From: Mytilus edulis
Taxonomy: Eukaryota > Mollusca > Bivalvia > Mytilida > Mytilidae
NCBI RefSeq assembly: GCF_963676685.1
Contig: NC_092344.1
Location: forward strand, 87,016,749-87,080,748
DNA length: 64,000 bases
Reading direction: 5' to 3'
Shown here: positions 36,198 to 46,680 of the stretch, in pieces
How the letters are laid out: each line of letters starts with the position of its first letter
How positions within the stretch are numbered: position 1 is the stretch's first letter
Made by a program: the position numbers and the translations under genes
The notes under the pieces: generated by a model
The model's input: the letters and a program-made list of their open reading frames with translations, nothing else
What the model was told of the DNA's origin: nothing
The model's database searches: none

Positions 36198-36755
36198 ATG
36201 GGATGTACATGTAAAAGAGTGTTCTTCATAACTGGACTGATAATTATGGAATTGATTGACCTTGGTCTAGACTGGGACTTTTTCGTTGAAGTAAATAAAA
36301 CGGACCAAGAGAAAATTCAAAGTGAAACCGAACTGAAATATTTAATCCTAGCATTTGCAGTTGTAGGAACACTTACTTTTATACTTCAACTTGTTGCTAT
36401 ATACTATGATTCTAAGCAGAATTACTCACATTTAACATACTCAATAACGATGTCATTTATTTCAACGTGGCTTGAAGATATCCCCCAAATTATCTTGGCT
36501 ATTTGGGTAGCAAGTATTTCATCCGATCTTATTTCCTATGTACAATATGCGAAAGCATCATATGCAATCTTGGAAGCATTACTCCATTTTGGAGTTACAA
36601 TTTGGCAACTATGTTGTAAAAAAGAAAAGTTCAAGTACAAAAGAAATAGTGATTGTCTTATGGCATTACTCGTCCTTGATCTTATTGGCGGCATCCTACT
36701 TCTCGGAGCATCTGTATTCCTTCTAATAGAACTACGCTTTGACAAATATTATTGA
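36198..36755 (+). CDS. Five-helix membrane protein, paralogue B
   Basis: This 185-residue protein of unknown function is coded in one exon that starts after a TTTTTAG acceptor (exon from 36178). The start is set by the MGCTC alignment; the frame is open further upstream only into the intron. Predicted helices are at about 8-28, 48-70, 79-106, 117-138 and 153-177. Acidic residues (E18, D21, D25) lie in helix 1 and WLEDIPQ (91-97) in helix 3. A basic stretch, KKEKFKYKR (141-149), precedes the last helix. By eye it is about 85% identical to paralogue C, which faces it 8 kb away, and less like A. The family resembles Xkr proteins only in the ED-x-PQ pattern. Membrane location is inferred. Confidence 0.85.
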   Translation: MGCTCKRVFFITGLIIMELIDLGLDWDFFVEVNKTDQEKIQSETELKYLILAFAVVGTLTFILQLVAIYYDSKQNYSHLTYSITMSFISTWLEDIPQIILAIWVASISSDLISYVQYAKASYAILEALLHFGVTIWQLCCKKEKFKYKRNSDCLMALLVLDLIGGILLLGASVFLLIELRFDKYY

Positions 36756-36812
36756 AACTAGTCACTGTTCATATAAATAGTACTCAAAATAGTAATATTT
36801 TTTAGGATTATG

Positions 36813-36965
36813 TGTATATGTTATCAGACATTGTATGTATATGTTATAAGTAGGCTTATAAGACATTGTATGTATATGTTATCAGACATTGTATGTATAT
36901 GTTATAATACATTGTATGTATATGGTATATGGCACTGTATGTATATGTTATCAGACATTGTGGCT
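36813..36965. repeat. Minisatellite behind paralogue B
   Basis: About six units of 22-30 bp with the core ACATTGTATGTATATGTTAT. The segment matching paralogue C's flank has only one such unit (ACAATGTCTGATAACATGAA on the plus strand at about 44558). Confidence 0.85.
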
Positions 36966-37099
36966 TGACGGTTAATGCTTTACTTATATTTATTCCCTGT
37001 TGATAAAATATGTGAAGACAGATTGTTTTTGTAGTTATTCTTATAATCAATATTGCATTTGTTTGTTTTGCATAGTATACAGTTATTTACAGTCTTACA

Positions 37100-37560
37100 G
37101 TTAGGAGTTCAAAATGTTATAGTTGAAATCCACTCTGTGGAATGTCTGCATGATGCAGATGACAACACATATGTTCCAATTGTCGTAACCACAATCCCAT
37201 CCTGTACTTCGTACTTAGGCTGAGCAACAAAACGAATGACTCTTGCGGGACAAGATAAAAGTATCTGTATCTGAACCCGTATGGAGCATCGGAGATCACA
37301 CAAAGTTTGTTGGGTTCGTGATGCTCAGTCATAAGTTTCTATGTAGTGGTTTGTAGACCGTCTTCGTCATTATTATTTTTTGCAATGCTATGTCAGCTAT
37401 TCTACGACTTATGAGTTTTGAGTGTCTTTTTGGTATATCTTCCTCTTTATTATTTTTTAACCGGCAAGAACTCGTCAAAGGTTTTCTATACAAAATCGAA
37501 AAAAATAAGGTAGCATATACGCTGGAAACAATTTGTCTTTTAGATAACATTACAATTTAT
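37100..37560 (+). mobile_element. 3' part of RT retroelement, inside the inverted duplication
   Basis: GGAGCATCGGAGATCACA, the GATGACAACACATATGTTCC phrase and GTTTCTATGTAGTGG belong to the non-coding 3' region of a mussel retroelement. It corresponds in reverse to 43990-44400, so it was already present when the B/C segment was duplicated. Confidence 0.55.
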
Positions 37561-38277
37561 ATATGTATGACTTTTAAAGGACACTATTATTAGGGTTTGA
37601 GCGTTTATGGGAATCTCAAACAAGTTATCAAATAAAATATATTAACATGCATAACTTTAAATACAACTTTGCTTGAATCTTTTTAACTGTTTTGCTTTTT
37701 AAAAATTTTGTTTGAGACTACCGTAAATGAAAATAACAATAACGTGCACATGAACCTCATTTTTTCCAGATCAACCTTTATCGAGAATGTTCCAGCCATA
37801 CATTTGCAACCCACGGATGTACGAATGCGAAGAAAAATTGGATGCTAGTAACATATAAATTTGAAATACTCTCAAACAAAAATTCTATATTTCTTAAACC
37901 CTTTTTTCAAGAAAAAATAGAATTTGGTGAAAACTACTTTATAGTTCGTTCCTATGTTGTTCAGTAACATCAATGTCCCAGGTAAGGGGTTGGGATCCCG
38001 TTAACATATTTATACCCCGCCACATTCTGCATGTATGTGTCTGTCCCAAGTCAGGAGCTATTTTCTTTTTTATATACCGGTATATAGTCCCTTTTATATA
38101 AAAAAAAGTTGAGTCGCCGAAGTAGACAACTCGAACAATGTTAAATTGAGAATTGAAATGGGGAATGTGTGAAAGAGAAAATAACCCGACCAAAGAGCAG
38201 AAACCAGCCGAAGTCCAACAATGTGTATGGATTCGAGCCTCAGCTGGCCCCTAAACAAAATATGTTCAATAAAAATC

Positions 38278-38348
38278 TTATTAGAATTAGTTCTCCGCAC
38301 TTGCTCCTCGTTGTTTATATGTCGCGGAGAACTAATTTTAATTAGATT
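38278..38348. repeat. Hairpin, arms of about 18 bp
   Basis: AGAATTAGTTCTCCGC (about 38283-38298) and GCGGAGAACTAATTTT (38324-38339) form an inverted repeat around a 25-bp loop. It is absent from the related retroelement copy at 9506. Confidence 0.75.
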
Positions 38349-38581
38349 GATGAAAATGGACGTTACACTCCAAAGCATATAAATAAACAAAAAAACAATG
38401 AAATACAAGACTAAGGATCCTGATTTGGGACAGGCACACACATGCAGCGGGATTAAACATGTTTTTGTTATCTCAACCATCCCCTTATACCTGTACCCAA
38501 TAGAGGATAAACAAACAAACATCAAAACGCACAGTAGAAATAAGTTTAAAGAATTCAGAGTCCAATGTCAGAAAAGGTAAC

Positions 38582-39003
38582 AAATAAACTCATCATAGAT
38601 ACATGGATTCAAATTTTATATATACGCCAGACGCGCGTTTCGTCTACAAAAGACTCATCAGTGACGCTCGAATCAAAAATGTTTAAAAGGCCAAATAAAG
38701 TACGAAGTTGAAGAGCATTGAGGTCCGAAAATTCCTAAAACTTTTGCCAAATACCGCTAAGGTAATCTAATCCTGAGTTAGAAAAGCCTTAGTTCTTCAA
38801 AATTTCGAAGTTTTGTTAACAGTTAATTTATAATTATGAACATATCAATGATAACTCAAGTCAACACAGAAGTGCTGACTATACTGGGCTGGTGATACCC
38901 TCGGGGAAATAAATCTCCACCAGCAGTGGCATCGACCCAGTGGTTGCAAATAAACTCATCATAGATACATGGATTCAAATTTTATATATACGCCAGACGC
39001 GCG
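38582..39003 (+). repeat. CGCGCG repeat material nested in a retroelement
   Basis: Two near-identical blocks (38582-38640 and 38943-39003), each with AAATAAACTCATCATAGATA and ATATACGCCAGACGCGCG, bracket about 300 bp. The first continues into GTGACGCTCGAATC. The sequence on both sides belongs to retroelement family 1, so this is an insertion. Confidence 0.7.
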
Positions 39004-39222
39004 TATGCAATTAAGCAAAATGACAATGATACATAATTTAACAAGAGATTACTAGTAGTTACTGACATGCCAGCTCCAGACCTCAAGTAAACTGACTGAT
39101 ATATTGTGTCTTCATCATATTGAAATCAATCTCATTCCCTCCCGTTAGTGGTTTTGTATCATACCATCATAAGATATATATTAGAAGAACATAACCCGTA
39201 TCATGCCAACAATTGGGTTTAG

Positions 39223-39480
39223 AATAAAAGTGCGAGGTTTTGTTAGCCACAAAACCAGGTTCAACCCACCATGTTTTCTTAAAATGTCCTGGCCCAAGTT
39301 AGGAAAATGGCAGTTGTTATCTTATAGTTCGTTTCTGTGTGTGTTGCATTGTCGTTTGTTTTTGTTTCACTTCAGTGTTTCAGTTTTTTCGTTGTTTTTC
39401 TCTAATAGTTAACTAGTTTCCCTCGGTTTTTGGTAGTATTACCCGGATTTCTTCCCTCTCAATCGATTTATGAATTCTGA
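39223..39480 (+). mobile_element. 3' end of another truncated retroelement
   Basis: GCGAGGTTTTGTTAGCC, AACCAGGTTCAACCCACCAT and GTTCGTTTCTGTGTGTG, ending near GAATTCTGAATAGCGGTA, form the plus-strand 3' tail of a common mussel retroelement. It is inserted into the minus-strand family 1 copy. A related tail is at 40219-40395. Confidence 0.6.
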
Positions 39481-39533
39481 ATAGCGGTAAATGTTTTGAC
39501 TAGTTTGTGATATCGAAAACGCTGTTGAAATAA

Positions 39534-40115
39534 TTATTCAGTAATACAGAGATTTCTTTCGTTAAAATCAAATACGATGTTACATACACGAGCGAATCGA
39601 ACAAGCTCAGATATATAAACACCATAAGATGGTGACAAGGGAACGTCACTATCTAAAAATGGACAAATAACGAACGTCACCATATAAAAATGCATAATTA
39701 ACAGTAGGAAATGAAAAATTATCTCTTTTCTCATAAATTATGGTATTAATTTTCCCGTTTAAGATACAGATATCAATATCCACGAACGGGCATTGTTCAT
39801 TGTTAGTACTATCTTTATTTAAACTCAGTTTAGCAGGACAAATCTCTTTAGTGTACATACTAAAATCGTCACTATTGAGAGTCAATATATCATCCAAATA
39901 TCTAAAAGTGTAATTTAATTTTTGTATCAGATGTTGTTTCGATGGATTTTTGCTGATTTTAGTCATAAATTGTAACTCATAAAAATACGGAATAATGGCT
40001 TGAAGACGAAATAAATCTATGTGTGACGGTATGTTGTGCAGATTCGGAAGCAAGTACATAGTCGGAAGTTGCATTACTAGTTCTGTTTGTAAAGAGGTAG
40101 CCTAAAGTTTATGTT
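39534..40115 (-). pseudogene. Frameshifted reverse transcriptase, retroelement family 1
   Basis: On the minus strand two overlapping frames together read LPNLHNIPSHIDLFRLQ, FRYLDDILTLNSDDFSMYTK (with an intact YLDD catalytic box), CPFVDIDICILNGK, IIYEKRDNFSFPTVNY and, after a frameshift near 39660, PSYGVYISELVRFARVC and DFNERNLCITE. The PFLD-like motif after the catalytic box resembles Penelope-like element RTs, but I cannot confirm that class. The N-terminal RT motifs are missing, and frameshifts and insertions make it inactive. Confidence 0.75.
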
Positions 40116-40218
40116 TGTTTCAAATGTCATTTCCCGGAAATTCAGTTAGTTGAAACGTTGGTGAATGCGTGATTTTCTTTTGCAGAACTTTAATGTAAAA
40201 TTTACGTTAAATAATACC

Positions 40219-40395
40219 GATATTATGCTTGGTCCGTTTCTGTGTGTGTTACATTGTAGTGTTGTGTCGTTGTTCTTCTCTTATATTTATGCATTTCCCT
40301 CAGTTTTAGTTTGTTACCCCGATTTTGTGTTTTGTCCATGGATTTATGAGTTTGAACAGCGGTATACTACTGTTGCCTTTATTTATTAGCAGCCT
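40219..40395 (+). mobile_element. 3' end of a truncated retroelement
   Basis: GTCCGTTTCTGTGTGTG, ATTTCCCTCAGTTTTAG, TGTCCATGGATTTATGAG and AACAGCGGTATACTACTG form the typical end of a mussel retroelement. The 74-codon frame across it is not a gene. Confidence 0.6.
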
Positions 40396-40399
40396 TATC

Positions 40400-41170
40400 A
40401 GCCGGTGAAAATCAACAAATTCCTGGGCGAATTCTTTTAGCTTATATTTGATACGAGAAATATATGAACCTCAATACCTCTTCATGTTACTCACTTACTA
40501 TCTATTACAACTAGTGACTAATACATAGGTATAGTTCAACGCTATTCAAAAAATAAAATAGACATTCAAATTCATGTATGAAAAAGTAGGTTTATTTAAA
40601 TACATATTCCTGCTCATTTTTGCCTGATACTAAGCACATAGCAGCATGACAGCTATATGGATCACTTGAGTTTTCTTATAAAAATTTAGGATAGGCAAAA
40701 AATCATTGACAAACGATAGCCTAAGAACTGGAGATTTGTTTCACCTCTCCACTTTAATGTAAAGGTTGTCGGTGTTGTCTGACAAATACAAAAAAAAAAG
40801 CAAAATGACAAAAAAATAAATTGACGAAATTAAATGCCCAGCAAAACACATCCGAATAGTGGTAAACAACTGTGACACTTTGTAGAGGCATTTCCTTATG
40901 TAAAAAGTAGTGGGAAAATACTCGCACAACACTACTCACCACTCATGAGTTGCTAATAAAAAAAATTATAGTCATTCTTCAATGAAGTACCTGTCAATCT
41001 TAATTTTGGGTTGAAATTTTATTAGAATTGGTAAGTACGTATAAATTATTGTTGAATTCCATCATAATTGATTTATCATGACGCTTATATATTACATACT
41101 TTCTTGCATGTTCAAAAGAAATTTTAACAAGGTAATTAGCTGTCTTGTATGGACATTATGAAATTATCAA
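40400..41170. other. No gene seen
   Basis: AT-rich sequence with no convincing ORF, RNA gene or repeat structure. Confidence 0.45.
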
Positions 41171-41172
41171 AC

Positions 41173-41460
41173 TTAAATCATGTTTTCCAGCCAGTCACCT
41201 GCTTGAACTAACTCGCTATTCATAACATATTCATAAGAACCTCTTTTTATTGGATATCTGTACAGTATAGAACTAGGCTGTGAGGCGGCTTTCAACAACT
41301 CATCCACTTTTTCGGTCTCTTCAATTACAATCTCATTAATAAAGAGAGATTCCGCCAGGAGCTACTTGTTTTCATGCGTTAAGCTGTAAAGAATGAGAAT
41401 ATGATGCATTATAGCAACCCCTCCTTCCTCTAATTCAGCCTCTACAACTGGATGATCATT
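41173..41460 (-). pseudogene. Unrecognised protein-coding fragment with one stop
   Basis: On the minus strand a 96-codon frame reads NDHPVVEAELEEGGVAIMHH, then ILILYSLTHENK, a TAG, LLAESLFINEIVIEETEKVD, ELLKAASQPSSILYRYPIKR and GSYEYVMNSELVQAGDWLEN, ending at TAA (41173-41175). The composition (balanced charges, amphipathic spacing) looks like real protein, unlike the shadows around it. It could be the last exon of a decayed gene or a captured gene piece. No start or neighbouring exon is evident. I do not recognise the family. Confidence 0.5.
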
Positions 41461-41469
41461 ACAATATTT

Positions 41470-42080
41470 TCAAACAAAGATATATGAACTACTGGTTTTC
41501 ATGATCAATGCCAATAAAAATGCAATATTGGATCTTTGTCATTGAGTCGAAGAACACCTCTAAATGAATGTGTCTGTTAAAAGTATTAAAAAATATAATT
41601 TCATTGTGTTCCAAAAAGAAAAAGATATTGTGAATACAATATAAGAATAAACATGTGATCTCTCTGCACTAAATGTTTTATCAGCTTGTATTTCTAGGAA
41701 TAAATTGACATACATTTTTTTCCAGTTTGATTGTTGTTTCATTAATGTCCAGTTACAACTATGTCCATATATGAATGAACATGCTTATTTGAAAAGGCTA
41801 ACAGTAATGTAAATATTTTAACAATTATAGGTACCAAATCATGTCTCTTATTGTACCTCCTCCCTTATGATGAACTATGTCAAGTTACATATATGTTATA
41901 CACATTTCACAATGCAACATACCATTTACTGCTACTACCATTGAAGCCACCAATTATTACATGCAAACACAAAAAGATTTTGACAAATTTGATACTTGTG
42001 TCAAATCTAGTCGTTTGATTTTGGTGGAATATTAGGTTTCTGATATTTCCATGGTTGTTTTATCAATGCATTTCTTCAAC
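41470..42080. other. No gene seen
   Basis: AT-rich sequence between a coding fragment and a retroelement; nothing recognisable. Confidence 0.4.
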
Positions 42081-42084
42081 ATAT

Positions 42085-43060
42085 CAAGTTGTAGGCCCAT
42101 GTGTTCTCCTTACTCAGAAATTGCACCAACAGAGTTATGAGGAGGGCAGATTAAATATGACTCTCCGTAAATTTTATAGACACCATCACGAATTTGTTGA
42201 TCTATACGATGTGTCTAAAATAACTAACGGCATTCACCGTCTGTATTGTTGTTTACCATCTACGTTGTCGGGTATTTTAAGTACCGAACGTGACCGACCC
42301 CGAATATGACTTTTGCTGAGTGTGAGTTCGCATTGCTATTAGACGTGTCTCGGTATTTGTACATCCAACATTTATATATTTAGTTATAATATTTTATTTG
42401 TAATTCTAATTGGATAATGTTTTATGTCATCGTTTGTGGTTTTAATTCTATTTTTATTTTCTAAATGTATGTAAAAGATGATTAATCACCTAGATCGTTT
42501 GTATAATCTTTGGTTTAAAGCAACTTTATGCACAAGATTTATTTGTTTTTACAGTTTAATTTGAAAGAAAATCGACTTTATTATAACGTACAATTAATTA
42601 CGCCATAACAAACACAATTAATATCTAGAACTTGTTAGAAAATACATCAAATGACACGATTACAAACTTAATCCTGATATTATATCTATTTTTATAAATT
42701 AACCTGTGACGTAACTTTTTGTGGCGTTGATACATTCGTGTGACGCACAGTTCATAATTCTATTTTGCTGTTTTTGTGTACTGTCGTAAATTAATTTTAG
42801 TGTTTGTTGTTATTCTGTGGTTTACATGACGAAATGTTCTATTATATTACGCATTTATGTATTTTTCTGTCTTGAGTGTTCTTGCACTTATTTGTATTGT
42901 ATTCGTGTCACGTAATGTTGTCATTTTAACGGTACTATTTACATGATTTTATAAGTGGGAGGTTTGGCTAACTATAAAACCAAGTCCGACCCACCATTTT
43001 TTCTTAAAATATCCTGTATCAAAGCAGGATATGGCAGTTGTTCTATGTATGTAACGCTTC
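42085..43060 (+). pseudogene. RT retroelement C-terminal fragment with long 3' tail
   Basis: GPCVLLTQKLHQQSYEEGRL and TLRKFYRHHHEFVDLYDVSK (about 42085-42230) match the same C-terminal RT block as 33357-33572. The reading continues into a non-coding tail with ACGTTGTCGGGTATTTTAAG, GTGACGCACAGTTCAT and TAACTATAAAACCAAGTCC. The rest of the RT is missing. Confidence 0.7.
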
Positions 43061-43234
43061 TGTTCATACATAAAACACAAAAAAATCAGATGGAAAGATA
43101 ATATCACCACTGAAATCATGATTGCCTACTTCACGACGATTCATTTGATAAGGCATATATATTAAATCAACAGTTCAAAGATGGATCTACCAGCTCCCTG
43201 TTTAAACGAAATGCAAAATGACTGGAAACTTTAA

Positions 43235-43515
43235 AACAGCAACATATATAATTATAACAGAAAATGGAATTAAAAAGCTATTATTAGCACTAAACCCATA
43301 TAAAGCAGCAGGCCCAGACACTTAAAACCTAGAGAATTAAAAGAGATATCATTACAAGTAGCACCAATTCTAACAATGATAATATTTAAGATCATATGAA
43401 ACTGGAATAATACCAACAATATGGAAAACAGCCTATGATGCCTTGTTTTAAGAAAGGCAAACGATGTAGAGCTATCATTCATAGACCTGCATCTGCTGTA
43501 AAATTATGCAGCATA
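43235..43515 (+). pseudogene. Jockey/CR1-type LINE reverse transcriptase fragment
   Basis: Broken frames read ITENGIKKLLLALNPYKAAG followed by PD, then KPRELKEISLQVAPILT, YETGIIPTIWKTA and PCFKKGKRC. These are the early RT motifs of non-LTR retrotransposons (NPxKAxGPD, then GxxPxxWKxAxVxPxFKKG). Several frameshifts are present and no flanking element parts are seen. Confidence 0.75.
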
Positions 43516-43671
43516 TAGTCACTAGCCACAAAGTGCAGCAATGGTTAAGAATACAATTGTCTCGCTTTACTTTGACAAAAAGAGACACTGTTCACCCTTT
43601 TGTTTCACTTAAAATGTTGACCTTTTTGTCCTTTAAAAATTAATTCATGCGTTATCTATCATAAGAAAAGG

Positions 43672-43910
43672 GGTTAAATTGAAGTTCGCATGAATACGTA
43701 TTCAATGAGTTCGAATTATTTACTTGCAAGTGAATAGTTTATCATCAATGTTTCTTAGCTTATTTTGACAATATTGAACCATACTGGCTGTTCAGCGAAT
43801 TTTTATTTCACGTTTTTATTTTTATTAACGATGGAACAAAACAAATCATATTTTAGATTTTTTTATGTATATCTTGTAGCTAGTTTCCCTTTAAAAGTCA
43901 TACGTATATA
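43672..43910 (+). repeat. Dispersed repeat, second copy of 31905-32125
   Basis: Shares TTAAATTGAAG, ACTTGCAAGTGAAT and ATCAATGTTTCTTAG in the same order. The palindrome is partly degraded here. Confidence 0.65.
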
Positions 43911-43989
43911 AATTGTAATGATATTCAAAAGATCATTTGTTATGGCGTATGATGTCTTATTTTTGTCGATTTTGTATATAATACATTTG

Positions 43990-44400
43990 ACGAGATCTTG
44001 ACTGTTTGGAAAAAATCAGTAAGGTGCAGGGATACCAAAGGGACATTCAAAAAGTAGAAGAGTAGCTGACAAAGCCATTAAAAAAATTAAACAGCGACGA
44101 CGCTATTCTACAAACCACTATATAGATATTTTAGACTGAGCAAGACGAACCCACCCTAAATTTTATGTGATTTCCGATGCTCCATATGGGCATGGATACA
44201 GATAATGTTATCATGTCCCACAAGAGTCATCCGTCGTGTTGCTCAGTAAAAGTACAAATTCGAATTCGAGAAGTAGAGGACGGAATTGTGGTTACGACCA
44301 TTGGAACATATTTGTTGTCATCTGCGACATGCAGACATTACACAAATGTTCGAAGGATGGACTTCAACTTTAACATTTTAAATCCTTGGTTCAACAACTA
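43990..44400 (-). mobile_element. Retroelement 3' region, inverted partner of 37100-37560
   Basis: GATACCAAAGGGACATTC, GATTTCCGATGCTCCATATG and CATCCGTCGTGTTGCTCAG match the retroelement tail in reverse orientation and mark the downstream limit of the B/C inverted duplication. Confidence 0.55.
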
Positions 44401-44631
44401 TTATAAATTATGAACAAATAAATAAATACAATATTTATTATCAGAATAACTACAAAAAACTTCACATATCTTCAAACATGAAATAAATATCAATAAAAAC
44501 TTCACATGTTTTATCAAAATGACATAAATATAAATAAAAAGTTAACCGTCAAGCCACAATGTCTGATAACATGAACATAATGTTGAAAAAGTATTACTCC
44601 TTTATACTATAAATATGAACACAAACTGGTA

Positions 44632-45189
44632 TCAATTATAATTGTCGAAGCGTAGTTCTATTAGAAGGAATACGGAAGCTCCGAGAAGTAGGATGCCGCC
44701 AATAAGATCAAGGACGAGTAATGTCTTGAGACTACTACTATTTCTTTTGTATTTGAACTTTTCACTCTTACAACATAGTTGCCAAATCGAAACTCCAAAA
44801 TGGATCAATGCTTCTAAGATTGCATATGCTGCTTTTATATATTGTACATTGGATATCAGATCAGATGAAATGCTTGCTACCCAAATAGCCAACATAATTT
44901 GGGGGACATCTTCAAACCACGTTGAAATGAATGACATCGTTGTTGAGTATGTCAAATGCGAGTAATTCTTCCGAGAATCATAATATATAGCCACAAGTTG
45001 AAGTATAAACGTAACTGATCCAATAATTGCAAATGCTAGAATAGAATATTTTAATTCATCACTTCTTTGTATTTTTTCTTGGTCTGTTTTATTAACTTCA
45101 ACGAAAAAGTCCCAGTCTAGACCAAGGTCAATCAATTCCATAAGAATTAATCCAGTTATGAAGAACACTCTTTTACATGTGCATCCCAT
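44632..45189 (-). CDS. Five-helix membrane protein, paralogue C
   Basis: A 185-residue protein colinear with paralogue B: MGCTCKRVFF at the N terminus, WFEDVPQ at 91-97, and the same five hydrophobic segments and basic stretch before the last helix. The acceptor TTTTCAG places the exon start at 45209, and the intron runs to 46405. Most differences from B are conservative (I/V, L/I, T/S), with a cluster after residue 41, so both copies look selected. A 5' extension of the frame reads into the intron and is not part of the protein. Function is unknown; an Xkr-like role is only a guess. A 570-bp tandem repeat fills the intron. Confidence 0.85.
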   Translation of the reverse strand: MGCTCKRVFFITGLILMELIDLGLDWDFFVEVNKTDQEKIQRSDELKYSILAFAIIGSVTFILQLVAIYYDSRKNYSHLTYSTTMSFISTWFEDVPQIMLAIWVASISSDLISNVQYIKAAYAILEALIHFGVSIWQLCCKSEKFKYKRNSSSLKTLLVLDLIGGILLLGASVFLLIELRFDNYN

Positions 45190-45689
45190 TGTTAATAAGA
45201 ATATTTGATCTGAAAATAAACAATAGAATTTTGTTATTGCGGGTATTGCAGTTATCAATAATATCATTGAACAAGAAAAGAGCTGTCAAATTGGCAGAAA
45301 ACATTCTTTTTATTTTTTAAGGACTGTCAGGCTTGTTTGATCTACCACGTTCTGTGCCTATTTTCCAATCTTAATTTATTAAGGACAATAACTGCCGAAC
45401 GGCGATTCAAAATTTTTATCGTGCAGAGAATACATAATTTAATTTTTTTTCTTCAAAAATTCATTTTCATCTGTATGTAAAAAAAATTCTACACCTGATT
45501 CATCCCTCCGACAGTTTGGGCAAGTATGTTCAGTAGATACTGTATTTTTTGTCCAATCTAACTGTTCAGATACATTGACCTAATTCTGGAATGCAAATAC
45601 TACCGTGCTACCATTACGATAAACTGGTTTAATTAAAGAACCTTAGCGAGCGCGCTCACATAGCCCACGTCCCCACATTGTCATTGGAG

Positions 45690-46260
45690 GAATAAAATAA
45701 GTGTTAGAAAAAATAATTAAATCATAATTTCCTGCACATCTTAAAAGTGTGTCCTTATTATCTACAAAGTTTCATGAAAATGTTGTGTGGTTTTAGAGGA
45801 GTTACGTTGCAGAAGCACATTGAAACAAATAAGTTCAAAGGGGCGTAACTCCTAGAAAAAAATTGAATCGTAATTTCCTGTCGATATGCACATCTACATA
45901 GTATGTCCTTATTATCTACAAAGTTTCTACTGTAGCAGTAATACATTGAATCAAATAAGTTCAAAGGGGCGAAAGTTCCCACATTGTTATTGGAGAAATA
46001 AAATAAGTGTTCGAAAAAATAATTGAATCATAATTTCCTGTGAATATGCACATCTACATAGTATGTCCTAATTATCTACAATGTTTCATAAAATTTAATT
46101 GTGTGGTTTGAGAGGATTTGCAATGACAAACTGTTGCAGTAGTACATTGAAGCAAATAAGTTCAAAGGGGTGTAACTCCTAGAAAAAGTAACTCCTAGAA
46201 AAAAAAATTGAATCGTAATTTCCTGTCAATATGCATAATTACGTTAGTATGTCCTTAAGT
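45690..46260. repeat. Degenerate tandem repeat in intron of paralogue C
   Basis: Three or more units of about 170-200 bp share AATTGAATCRTAATTTCCTG, ATGTCCTTATTATCTACAA and AATAAGTTCAAAGGGG. This is a common mollusc repeat (from memory). The introns of A and B lack it. Confidence 0.85.
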
Positions 46261-46405
46261 TGTAATCTAAAATCATAAAACTCTATTGTGTGTCGAGTAT
46301 TATGATGAGCATTTCACAAAACAGTAACAACAGTATATATGTTGTATTACACGTAATATAATATAAATAAATTATAATATGCTTATAAGATGTTAAAATT
46401 CTTAC

Positions 46406-46530
46406 CGTTACTCAAAGTTGTCGTTCCAAAAATGAATGATTTTCTAAGATTGGAGATCTTTATACGCTCTGTCTATTTATAGAATTGGTTTTACCAATTG
46501 TTCTAAATATAGAAAGAAAATTACCAGTTA
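46406..46530 (-). promoter_or_regulatory. Promoter and non-coding exon 1 of paralogue C
   Basis: On the minus strand GCAATAACTGGTAATTTTC and TTCTATATTTAGAAC precede a perfect palindromic pair, AATTGG-TAAAA-CCAATT (46483-46499), then CTATAAATAG (46473-46482). Exon 1 ends at 46406 with donor GTAAGA. The layout matches that of paralogue B almost base for base. Confidence 0.7.
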
Positions 46531-46680
46531 TTGCTCAGAATTTTCAGAAACTAGCGTACTCAGCTAGCGTATGATCAATTTCACACAGTCTGTACATGAT
46601 ACAGATTTAAAAAAAAACTTCATATAGATAAATTATCTTGTCTTTCTAACCATGGAAGTATTTAAATACTATCATGTTCT

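Larger units (their letters stand above)
38138..39222 (-). mobile_element. 3' region of RT retroelement, family 1, with nested repeats
   Basis: Matches 9506-10100 in the blocks GGGGAATGTGTGAAAG, CAGCTGGCCCCTAAACAAA, ACTGACATGCCAGCTCCAGA and ACATAACCCGTATCATGCC. It is interrupted by a hairpin at 38278-38348 and by CGCGCG-type repeat material at 38582-39003. It is continuous with the reverse-transcriptase remnant at 39534-40115 on the minus strand. Confidence 0.65.

Noticed and set aside
39310-40395. Similar tails on both sides of the family 1 reverse transcriptase, as if pseudo-LTRs of a Penelope-like element
   Set aside because: Both tails match the 3' ends of other truncated plus-strand retroelements in the window, so independent insertions explain them.
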